The position numbers and the translations under genes are program-made. The notes under the pieces were generated by a model. That model was given only the letters and a program-made list of their open reading frames with translations. It had not been told where the DNA came from and ran no database searches. Of a stretch of 64,000 nt of DNA, positions 53,846 to 62,935 are shown piece by piece. Position 1 is the stretch's first letter, and every line of letters starts with the position of its first letter. The DNA is from Drechslerella dactyloides (taxonomy: Eukaryota; Ascomycota; Orbiliomycetes; Orbiliales; Orbiliaceae): assembly GCA_020064725.1 (NCBI GenBank), contig JAGTWJ010000019.1:186001-250000 (forward strand), written 5' to 3'.

Positions 53846-55798
53846 TCACTCTCTAAAGCACTTAACGAGCACCCCCTTACCCCCCGGGCACATGCCCAGA
53901 CCTAAATTGCACTTCACAAACTGGGTCGGATTCCCGTTCTTGAACCTCTTAAACCGTTGAAACATTCTAACAACAGTATACGAGGCTACTGTGAGACTGA
54001 ACTGTTGACCCAGGCAGATCCGTGGGCCGCCGTTGAACGGAAGGTACTCGAAGTTTCCCCAGTCGCCCTTTGGACGCCCTTCTCCCCAGCGCTCGGGGCG
54101 GAACCTTTGAGCGATGAGTTTAGTTAGAGGGACTGGTTAGAGGGTGGTAGATTACAGTACATCTGTGCGATAACGGATTGGATCAGGTTTGGTAAAGCAA
54201 ACACATCGTTGGGGGAAGAAAACTGCGACATACCAATTTGCATCCGCCCCGAAAATATCCTCTCGCCGCTGCATGGCGTATACAGAAAACACAACATTCG
54301 TCCCCTTCGCAACAAATATCGGACTCGTGTGATCCTTCCCGCCACCCAACGGCAGCGTCGTATCTCTTAGCGCGGTCCTGCCATTGACTGGCACATTTGG
54401 ATAAAGCCTCAACGTCTCATCAATCGGCCACCTGAGGTACTTGCAGCTCTTTAAGGTCTCAAAGGTGATCGGCTTGGTATCGCGCTCGTGCTCCTCGCCG
54501 AAATGCGCCTTTATCTCTGACCGAAGCTTGCGTTCAACCCCTGGGTGGCTGACGAGAATATAGAAAACCCAGCTGATGAGAAAGGCAGGCGCATCACGGC
54601 CTGCTAGATGGAGTTGGATGAAGAAGTCATGCAGGATGACGGGGTCCTGGGTATCCTTCACAATCGCTTCTAAGAGGTTACATTTCTTTGGTTTTTCGGG
54701 TGGAGAACTTGCATCTTTATCGTGTCCTTTCTGATTTGGATCGTTCTCCTTTGCGCACTGAAGCTCGACCGCCCAATGAACATATTCGTCAACGAAATCG
54801 TGGCAGGTTTTGATGGCCTGTCTGACTTGAGGCGAGGGCTTATGAAATGCGTTTAATCCTGCTAGCAGAGATCGGGTAAGAATGTATCCCTGCGTGTCGT
54901 TAAATGCCTTCGCCAAGACGGGCCCCAGGAGTTCATCCGTCTTTGGCTTGTCAGCCTTAAGAATGGATAGCCGGTGGGCTAAAAGTTTGCTGCTTCTGTG
55001 ATATATATAATAGTAAGCATACCTACTACTCACGCACTCGGGGCTGCTATAACATCGAACATCCATCGGCTCGAATAACGTCTTGCGCGCCACTTCCGTA
55101 GCTTAATTTGAAGCGTCTCCAGTGTTATACACCTCCCGCTCATTAAGTGTTACCTGTATTTCAATCTTCTTTCTAAACACCACAGTGGGTCAAGGAGACA
55201 GACGGGGATACATCCTTCCCAAAAGAAACTGCGTAGCATTATCCATCGCCAACTCGAGAAACAAATCATGCAGGTTAACCACCGCGCCCCCGGGAATACA
55301 ATCCATCATAGTACCCAAATACTCTTCTAAATGCTCGAGCCGCATTACACGCTCTTTTACAAATTGCGGCCGAAGCAATTCCCGAGAGTACTTCCACATA
55401 GGACCATCTACGGTAAAGATAGCGTCACCCATTAAAGGCCTAAAAGGAGCATTTTTAAAGGGGCCAACGGCGAAATCTTGGAATTGGTTCGTGAGAAGGG
55501 CCTGGATGTTGCGAGGTTCGCGGGTAACAATGGATGTCGCACCCAGGATGTCCACTGCGTATGTATGTCCGAGCTCTTCGAAATTTTGACGGTAAAACTC
55601 AGGGAGGTCCTGATTTTTGGCCTGCCTGAGCAGCATTGTTAAGGTGTCTAACCCGAGCGGTAAGATACTCGCCATCTTGATCGGTTTCTCTGTTCCATGC
55701 GAATTTTGAAACCTCCGCTCTCGAACCCACCAATTCAATTTCGACCATATTGTGAAAACGACAAAGGCCCCAAGGGCCAGCCATGCATGATGAAACAT
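53846..55798 (-). CDS. cytochrome P450, CYP52-like, three exons, intact
   Basis: Exons 55798-55212, 54995-54234 and 54104-53846 total 1608 bases (535 residues), phase 2 at both junctions. Start ATG with a membrane anchor (HHAWLALGAFVVFTIW). Key parts: FEELGHTY, DGPMWKYSRELLRPQF (C-helix), LAGRDAPAFLISW (I-helix), ETLRLYP (ExxR), LPLGGGKDHTSPIFVAKGT and YAMQRREDIFG (both typical of the alkane/fatty-acid CYP52 group), FRPERW, and FNGGPRICLGQQF (haem Cys). The I-helix normally reads AGRDTTA; here both Thr are replaced by Ala-Pro, which should alter oxygen activation. The first intron is 216 nt with a GTATCC donor, against 83 nt in the paralogue at 62936. Likely substrate class: alkane, fatty acid or related chain (inference). 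Confidence 0.88.
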
Positions 55799-56373
55799 GT
55801 CCAGAAATAAGGGCTTTGATCGAACCCAGAGTTTTAAACCAAAGATGCCTCTAGCCGCGCAACGGGACTAATCTTGGAATAAAGAAATTCGACTGAATAC
55901 GCATCATCATTTATAGCTCGATTGAGTTGGGTTATCACTGTATGCCAACCGCGCCGAGCAAGGGCCCCGCGCTGGCACGTCTAATTCCTAACTTGGTGAT
56001 ACTAGTCTGGTAAACGGGATTGCCCTACTTGATGGAAATGGATACTCGAAAATAATAGGCATAGTTAACCGGCTGAACCGTTGCCGGCATAATTCTATCA
56101 GAGCTGAGCTAGTTTGAACACACGCAGCGAGCTCAACTGCAGTTGGCAGCGCATCTGGCCAACTATAGCGTTCTGGCTATTGTCTCATCCAAGTTAAAAT
56201 GCCCCATATTCCGCCGTTCCGTGAAATCAAGCATAGTACAGGGAGTCTAAGTTTTTAGACACAGAAGGATTTTGTCTCATGCGGAAGAACCCGAGGCACC
56301 ACTGATTGGCACTTAGCTAAATACAACGGAGAATGAAAAGTATGAACCCTAAGTGGTTAGGCTTTGAAAACAA
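55799..56373. other. intergenic, no supported gene
   Basis: About 575 bases between the P450 start and the decayed gene; nothing recognised. Confidence 0.35.
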
Positions 56374-56818
56374 TTATATCGGAGCCACCAATGTGTTTAT
56401 TTTTTTCTCCAACAACACTCCGACGCAACTGTACGCTTGGTCATACAGCGACGCAACTGCCGGGTCGGGATGGCGGCGAGCCTGGCGCATGTAATATTGC
56501 ACAACAAACGGCGTCTCGTTTATATTATTGGGGTTGGATTTGAGTGTTGGTTCATTCATCTTGCCCAAGATGTGGTTGATGAACGAGTTTGAGTCGATCT
56601 CAGCGAAGATTCGAGGATCGGCAAGAAAGTCGTAGATGTTTCGATCCTTGCGGTCAGTCCAATAGTGCTTCTAACCTTTTGCGAGCCAGGGCTACCACGA
56701 TATCGTCCATTGGCCGGTTTCAAGCGACTCCAATGTCTTCCTCAGGATTCCTTAGGGCTGAAGGTGGAACACAATTATTGACGTAGGTAGCAGTGGTGAA
56801 AAAGGTGGTTTTGGCTAA
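56374..56818 (-). pseudogene. decayed unrecognised gene, 3' part
   Basis: The minus strand reads NLAKTTFFTTATYVNNCVPP, SALRNPEEDIGVA, stop TGA (56721-56723), NRPMDDIVVALARKRLEALL, then a frame change at a repeated GACTGAC (~56652-56660), then DRKDRNIYDFLADPRIFAEI, DSNSFINHILGKMNEP, and so on to a stop at 56374-56376. The reading is coherent on both sides of the breaks, so it was a real gene. No family is recognised. The last ~64 codons are open from an internal ATG. Confidence 0.45.
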
Positions 56819-57839
56819 GTTCTATGACCACTGACAGGGTAGAGAGAGTGAATCCTGTTTTTGAAGAGGGCGAGGGCAAGGCGATGGAGTCAGGCCCCAG
56901 CAAGTGCATCGGCCGGATCTAGTATATCAAGACGGCGCGGGCTCGGCAGCCTACATAAGAAACTCGAACCTAAATATGACTTAATTTTGAAGAATTATTC
57001 GGGCTAGTCCTCGAGCTGGTGCAACAAAACTTGCCAGCGCATTGTTTCGAGCAGTCGTATGTTGAAAGTATGGCTAAATGAAGCATTTTGAGAATTTACA
57101 AGACAAGCAACCAGAACGGCATACATCAACCATTATGTAACAGTCGCCGCAGAGGCATCCCAAGAAAACATACATACAGTATATACAAAAACCCGCAACA
57201 TCGATGTGCCATAAGATTGCATGTAGTCTCAGCTATCAATCCCATAGTGTCTATGTATATATATCTCCCCTTACACGAATATTTTATTTTGTACGCTGTA
57301 AGGGCCTGCATTATTTCCCCCACAACTTGCATCCGGGACATCCCTTGCGAATATAATAAACCTTTAGTATAACGGCTTGCGCTAAGGTGGCCCATTTTCT
57401 GGGTTAGAGGAAGCGGGTGGGTACACTACTATTTTCTTTTTTTTTTTTCCCTGTTCTTCCGCTCCGCCCTCCAGCCCCAATCTGCCTGATCTCAGAGCCT
57501 TTTGCCATTCGAGGAGGAAGTTTCGCTTCGACTTCGATGGTTTCTGCGGCTGGTTATTTCGGGGAGGCTTCCCGCGCCAGCGGCTCTCCCCCCCGTCCTC
57601 GAGTAAAAGAGTGGGGAGGTTTTCTGTCTGGCCGCTTCATCTTCCCATCGTGTGTATAGAGGGCGGATTCCCTTCATAAAATGGTTACCCCTCCCCTCGG
57701 GTATAAAATCCAGCTCTTTGGCAATCAATGGGATCAATAGATTCCCCGAGTATAACCCACTAAGGCGAAAACTAACCTCTGGCGTAATCGTCTCTGCCTG
57801 CAATAAATAGTTACTTGTGAGAGAAAATTTACAATTTTA
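56819..57839. other. intergenic upstream of the decarboxylase gene
   Basis: About 1 kb; poly-T at ~57428-57450. No supported gene. Confidence 0.35.
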
Positions 57840-59117
57840 ATGATCAGTCAATTAATAAAGCATGTCAATACTGAGCTGGTTGTGCTAAAACATTTCTACT
57901 ACCCTAAGGCACCGGTTATCAAGCTCGCGTCATTCGACCAGAAAAATGTTTGCGGTAATGCGGCTGAACTCCTCAGCGAGGAGTTTCGCAATGCTTTCGC
58001 AGGCAATGCAGAGGTTGATGAGCCATTGCTGCTTGTATCCAAGAAGCTGTTCATCGCCCGTTATAACGAGATGAAGACTACACTACCATCAAAGGCTCGT
58101 ATTCTCTACGCCATGAAGGCCAACGACCATCCAGACCTCCTACAAGCCATCTTTGAGAACGGCGGAGGCTTCGATTGCGCCTCCATTGGCGAAATCGAGA
58201 TGGTGAGAGAGGTCTCTCCAAATCTTGGGTCGCTTTGCTCATTCTCGAATACGAACAAGAGACGATCAGAAATACAGAAGGCCTACGAACTCGGTGTCCG
58301 CCTCTTTGCCGCCGATTGCAAGGAGGAAATCGACAAGCTTGCTGACGTGGCCCCAAAGTCGAAAATCTTCTTCCGTCTCGCAATGCAGGGTACCCAGGAG
58401 ACCGCCAGTAGCGCCTTTACGACCAAGTTTGGGACCGATATTGATAGCGCGGTTGATCTAGCCGTCTACGCCAAGGCAGAGGGTCTCATACCATATGGCT
58501 CCTCGGTTCATGTTGGGGGGCAGCAGCGCGATCCTTACGCATTTGTTAAAGCTCTGTATAAAATGAAGGACCTCCATCTCAAATGCGAAGCGCGGGGGTT
58601 ACTCACCATGAGACTGGTGAACCTTGGAGGCGGCTTCCCGGCAAAATACACATCCGATGTTCTTGATCTCGAGGTATATGGCAAACTAATCCGTAAGACA
58701 TTCGCGAACCTCTTCACAAACAATGAGGAGATGGTTGTTGAACCTGGCCGCGGACTGGTCGCCGATGCTGGCGTCATCCGATGCAGGGTTGTTACCCTCA
58801 AGCGACCGCAGAAGCAAGGCGAGAATGGCGGTTTGGTCACCGATTGCGGGCCATTCAAAGGCCTCTTCGAAACAATGCGTAACAACGCCACCTACAAAGT
58901 CGCCGCGTCCAAGACATCTGAGAACATGATTCGCTGCACTTGGGTAGATAATACCTGCGACAGCTCGGGCGTTTGCTTCCAACAACAACCTGTGCTGATG
59001 CCGGATACGCTTGAGGAGGGTGACGAGATCTTCGTTCTCAAGACGGGCGCTTACACGAGTTCCTACGTCATGCCGGCTTTCAATCGTATGTTGACGCTTG
59101 TCACCAAAGTTTTCTAA
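57840..59117 (+). CDS. PLP-dependent ornithine/diamino-acid decarboxylase (group IV, fold III)
   Basis: Intronless 425-residue frame. ILYAMKANDHPDLLQAIFEN holds the PLP-binding Lys (about residue 93), followed by GFDCASIGEIEMV. FRLAMQGTQ and the FGTD-like segment follow, then the Gly-loop SSVHVGGQQ, LVNLGGGFPAKY, and EPGRGLVADAGV. WVDNTCDSSGVCF is the WGPTCDSxD region carrying the active-site Cys-Asp of ornithine decarboxylase. The length and HVGGQQ are nearer short bacterial-type enzymes than the longer canonical fungal enzyme with an N-terminal extension (inference). It would convert ornithine or lysine to a diamine and CO2 in the cytosol. It sits between two CYP52-like P450 genes. The ATG at 57840 is the first in frame. 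Confidence 0.85.
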   Translation: MISQLIKHVNTELVVLKHFYYPKAPVIKLASFDQKNVCGNAAELLSEEFRNAFAGNAEVDEPLLLVSKKLFIARYNEMKTTLPSKARILYAMKANDHPDLLQAIFENGGGFDCASIGEIEMVREVSPNLGSLCSFSNTNKRRSEIQKAYELGVRLFAADCKEEIDKLADVAPKSKIFFRLAMQGTQETASSAFTTKFGTDIDSAVDLAVYAKAEGLIPYGSSVHVGGQQRDPYAFVKALYKMKDLHLKCEARGLLTMRLVNLGGGFPAKYTSDVLDLEVYGKLIRKTFANLFTNNEEMVVEPGRGLVADAGVIRCRVVTLKRPQKQGENGGLVTDCGPFKGLFETMRNNATYKVAASKTSENMIRCTWVDNTCDSSGVCFQQQPVLMPDTLEEGDEIFVLKTGAYTSSYVMPAFNRMLTLVTKVF

Positions 59118-60020
59118 CTCGCTGGCCAGAAGCTTCAAGGTAACTCAGTTGTTCGCTTTGATTGCGGTTCGCAAACGGTCGAGCTGATTTACGTTTAGGA
59201 GCGCCCGAGGAGATAGGTATCATGGTCACTTCGTGTTAGGCTTCGTGGAATCACTCGTACCTGGAGATATAAATGGCAGCTCTTGCGATACATAGTCTAG
59301 CGACAATCAAGGAAATTTCACTCTTGCTTATGCCCTTCAGCCCTAGTTACTCGGATTTCAGTCAATATGTGGTAAAGCTGCAGTAGCCCGCACAATTGAG
59401 TAGTGGATTCGGAGGCATCCCAGCCGATACAATGGTTTAAGAGCTACAAGGACAACGGGGATCCGGTAATGCCTCTAAATCTCCTCCTCGGCCATTTCAG
59501 CGCGTTGCCTCCGACATCATTGTGGTTCAAAACCCCATCGCTCCTAACATCGCAAAGAGCGGAAAGGAAAATGGGAATCACACTATATAAAGTTTAAGCT
59601 TATACTGACTTCCTGAAAGGAAGTCTGCCATTTGAGTGCAGACATGCGTCCAGGCGGGAACGGGTACTCATTGAGTGTTTAGGGCCGAAGGGAACTAGAT
59701 ATAAATAACCGTACGAAAGCGCAATCAAAAGCTAGAGATCAACTGCTAGGTGGGGTTTGAGGAAGATCAAGCCAAGTGTTTAGGTATCCGGAGGAAACAA
59801 TTTTGGATTACTTTGGGGAGCTCTCTAAGCATTTTATATTGGATTCGAATCTGGTATTCCATCTGTTACTGGATCGCTTCTCTTGTTATAATTTTTGTAC
59901 GGGCTTGGAGAGATAACCTCTAATACTTCGTTTTAACGAATAAATAATACTTGGTTTTTATAAGCAATGGTAGTAAACACAAATACTCTCTCCAAATAGC
60001 TTTCTGGATGCGGTTTTAAT
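59118..60020. other. intergenic, no supported gene
   Basis: About 900 bases; frame 59403-59597 is unsupported. Confidence 0.35.
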
Positions 60021-60490
60021 TTAAACTTCAAGTAGAGTAATATTGAACTCTACATAATCTTCCGCAATCTCGAGATACTCACCACTTGCATCTTCTACAA
60101 TTAACCATCGATCCCCGTGAGAAACTGCGTCGAACAATTTTGACTCTAGGAGCCCAAGTTCTGTTGGTTCGCAGACCGAATTTGCCTGGAGGGTTACCTG
60201 CTGCTCCTTGATTGCTTCTAACCCCCTTCTTTCGAGAAAACTTGTCCACTCAATGCTCCACTAGGGCCCCCAAGGCCAGCTCTGCTTTATCGAGAATACT
60301 TGTCATACGTACGAGAGACGGCGACGCAGAAAGGTCGCCCTTGTCTTGTGCAATTTGCACAGCACAAGTGACTAGCCATGATACACGTATAAGAATTGCT
60401 GCAGATATACCAAATTTTTCAACTACGCCGTCTGAATCTGACGGCGCTCATGGGAAGTGTTCTTCGGACGGTCTGTCGGCGTTTGGATAG
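60021..60490 (-). pseudogene. decayed unrecognised gene, 3' part
   Basis: The minus strand gives DSDGVVEKFGISAAILIRVS, WLVTCAVQIAQDKGD, SILDKAELALGALVEH, then after a one-base shift EWTSFLERRGLEAIKEQQ, CEPTELGLLESKLFDAVSHG, DRWLIVEDASGEYLEIAEDY and a stop at 60021-60023. An in-frame TGA (one step from CGA) precedes the visible part. Long coherent reading in two frames, hence a recent pseudogene. No domain is recognised with confidence. Confidence 0.4.
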
Positions 60491-61238
60491 AGACTATTTG
60501 GCGATGTTGCGCTAGCCTGAGAAACTACGGTGGATCTCCAAGTCAGCAAGCTACCTTCAATTCTGCCTCTTATTAGGATATGTTTAATAGATAGTTATGA
60601 GTAACGAAATTATATATACAGCCCAGCTAATAAAGAACATAGCCGTGATCATTATTGTATAAAAGGAAGTTGTGAATAAATAGATTTACCTGCACAAATC
60701 TTATCATTAGAGTGCTCTAGTGGATCGATGCCTGAGCTTCTCGACCACTTTGATCAGATTGTGCCGTCTTTTGAGGCTCGTATGAGCGGAAAGTTTAGAT
60801 TTGATGCTGAAAACAGCTGGCGCTGAGGTTTGTCAGCCAAAGAGGCTTGCATATGTATTTGCCAGTAACATAGCGACTCAATATAATCCTATATTTCATT
60901 TGCCACGAGGTAAAAGTATCCGGTAGATACAAGCGAGATATACAGCAGTTGGAGCTCAAGCCATATTAAGTATCAATCAGTAGCTACCTGCACATGCGAC
61001 CAAAAAAATCATTGCTGGGTAATACCTTGGCTTCCGGGTTTGTGTATGGCGTTTCAATGCCAACGGAACCTCCCGTGATGGTGGGCGTCAATCTTTTCAC
61101 AACTAGGAAAAGACAGTGGACCATATAGGTACACCTAATCTGGCGCTTAATACAACCAAAGTTTCTGCTTCCTTACTCTAGACATTATCAGGTGGTATTG
61201 AGTGGTCCCTCCGGTATCGGCTTCAGATGCCGGCACCA
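60491..61238. other. intergenic, no supported gene
   Basis: About 750 bases; nothing recognised. Confidence 0.35.
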
Positions 61239-61306
61239 ATGCCAAGGATATGGCGTGCATATACATCTCCATGCCAAGGATATGGCGTGCATATGCATCT
61301 CCATGC
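61239..61306 (+). repeat. 34-bp tandem duplication
   Basis: ATGCCAAGGATATGGCGTGC-containing unit ending CATCTCC occurs twice in tandem with one base difference (tata versus tatg). Confidence 0.9.
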
Positions 61307-61346
61307 AAAATCTCCCAGGAATACTTTATTGGCACGTTCTGGGGGG

Positions 61347-61663
61347 GGCCTCTGTTAATGCACGAACCGCCTTAGTAGCGTGTTCGGAGAATAATAATTT
61401 GGCAGGTGCAGGTCGAGAACAAATATCCCGCTAATAGCTGTTGGTTCCCAGGTATATGGAGCCGGTTGCAAGCATATTTAGTCCATTTAGTACACAGCCA
61501 AATTCTCATAAATCTTACCCTTTTAATTAACCTTTGGGAATACACAATCCTAAAGCTTAAAGATAGGGTGTAGTATCGTCGAAACATGCAGTCTCGACCT
61601 GCACCTGCCAAATTATTATTCTCCGAACACGCTACTAAGGCGGTTCGTGCATTAACAGAGGCC
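61347..61663. mobile_element. foldback/MITE-like element with 72-bp perfect inverted repeats
   Basis: Left arm 61347-61418 and right arm 61592-61663 are exact reverse complements (outer tips GGCCTCTGTTAATG / CATTAACAGAGGCC). They enclose 173 bases. The 317-bp whole would form a long hairpin. No flanking target duplication is visible and no coding sequence lies inside. The perfect arms imply recent origin or strong conversion. Confidence 0.85.
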
Positions 61664-62139
61664 GTGTGGGATTTGGTATGGGTCTATTTCGCAATCCTCT
61701 TTAGCTCTGTGAGTTCATTTGTTCGTCTAGAAATCCAAAAAAACATACTAGCTGGAAATGAGTCTGCAGCATGGAAGGCAAACGCAATATCCAGACTATC
61801 TCGCTTTCACGTGTAACATTCATCTGGCCGTTTAACCAGGCCGGGATTCACCCAGATAGAAAAATCCAAGGTTGGTTGATACCACTCCACATATTTCTAT
61901 TACCATCATTATATTACAGGAATTAAGTAGGGGCCATAGCTACTATTAAGTTCTCCCTAATTTCTTAGGCTCCTTATCATGATGTACAAGCCTCTGGAAG
62001 CAAAGCACTACTTAACACCAATCTACTAGGTGAGACTGGGAAGTGAGACACCATAACAACAACAAAAACTCAATTAATTATGAACCCCCGTAATCTTGCT
62101 TACGAGAAGCCTTTCACAAGTCGACAATCACCTGGGACC
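61664..62139. other. intergenic, no supported gene
   Basis: About 475 bases; frame 61586-61816 spans the inverted repeat and is not supported. Confidence 0.3.
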
Positions 62140-62215
62140 AATAATATTCTATAATAGAGCATCCGAGTTTATTCTTGGCGTTCTTTTTGTTAAAGAAAGT
62201 AAGTTGGAGCATGCA
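62140..62215 (+). pseudogene. fragment related to the 43.4-kb Tc1 copy
   Basis: ATATTCTATAATA.AGCAT then GAGTTTATTCTTGGCGTTC and TTTTTGTTAAAGAAAGTAAG-(T)TGGAGCATGC matches the minus strand around 43370-43440 almost base for base over ~70 bases. The rest of the element is absent. Confidence 0.7.
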
Positions 62216-62350
62216 TCAAATGCTTGGATGAATAGGGCATGTGCATCCTCTGCATGCTGCGTGCTGCAGCTGTTGGAGAAAGCCTATATCAACTGCACTC
62301 GGATAGTCCTTGCATAAGCAAGGTTCCGCGCTTGTTCGCCATTAGCTCAT

Positions 62351-62399
62351 GGCAAGTTCCGCGAGGCAAGTTCCGCGAGGCAAGTTCCGCGAGGCAAGT
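62351..62399 (+). repeat. 14-bp tandem repeat GGCAAGTTCCGCGA, about 3.5 units
   Basis: Same unit family as 41728-41763. Confidence 0.85.
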
Positions 62400-62935
62400 C
62401 TCCTCTTCTTTACCTATCTTTGTGAAGAGCATTGGTTGATGGTCTGATGGCAGACAGTTTGAAATTTCACATTGCTTTGGTTTTCGACTGTTCCATAATC
62501 TTGCGAGTGGAGAGATTGATTCGTCTACCCTCCTTTAACCAGGCATCCTTAATGTTTTCAATGCTCTGAAAGGTGTCTGGACCTAGGCACCTAGAGTACG
62601 AGTTGTACCCTCGCGGGATGTTATGTGATGCAGCGGGGAAGGAGTATAGGATCACCTTTCCAAATCTGAGATAGGTTAGTTAGTTATATGGATATACACA
62701 TAACGTTATATATATTATCACAGAGGAGATACAATTAAAGGAAGGTTGTCCTTGCTTAAACTTTTCGTCTTTTCGTGGTTCTTTGGAAATTGATCGGGTC
62801 TCGGAGCTGAAAGTCGCTGTTAAAACACGCCAAACCCATCAGTCCGGTGGACATTTTCTGGTGGCTGTATACTCTAGGTGGGCGGGCACAGAGTATAATA
62901 TTCTTGGCGGTCTAAATGATCTTGAGGCGAACAGC
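62400..62935. other. upstream region of the P450 gene
   Basis: About 535 bases. The open frame continues upstream of the P450 ATG to 62783, but without an ATG; treated as leader. Confidence 0.35.

Noticed and set aside
58078..59138. minus-strand frames over the decarboxylase gene
   Set aside because: Shadows of a strongly coding plus-strand gene.
62783..62935. N-terminal extension of the right-edge P450
   Set aside because: In-frame but without an ATG; the paralogue starts at the equivalent of 62936 with a membrane anchor.
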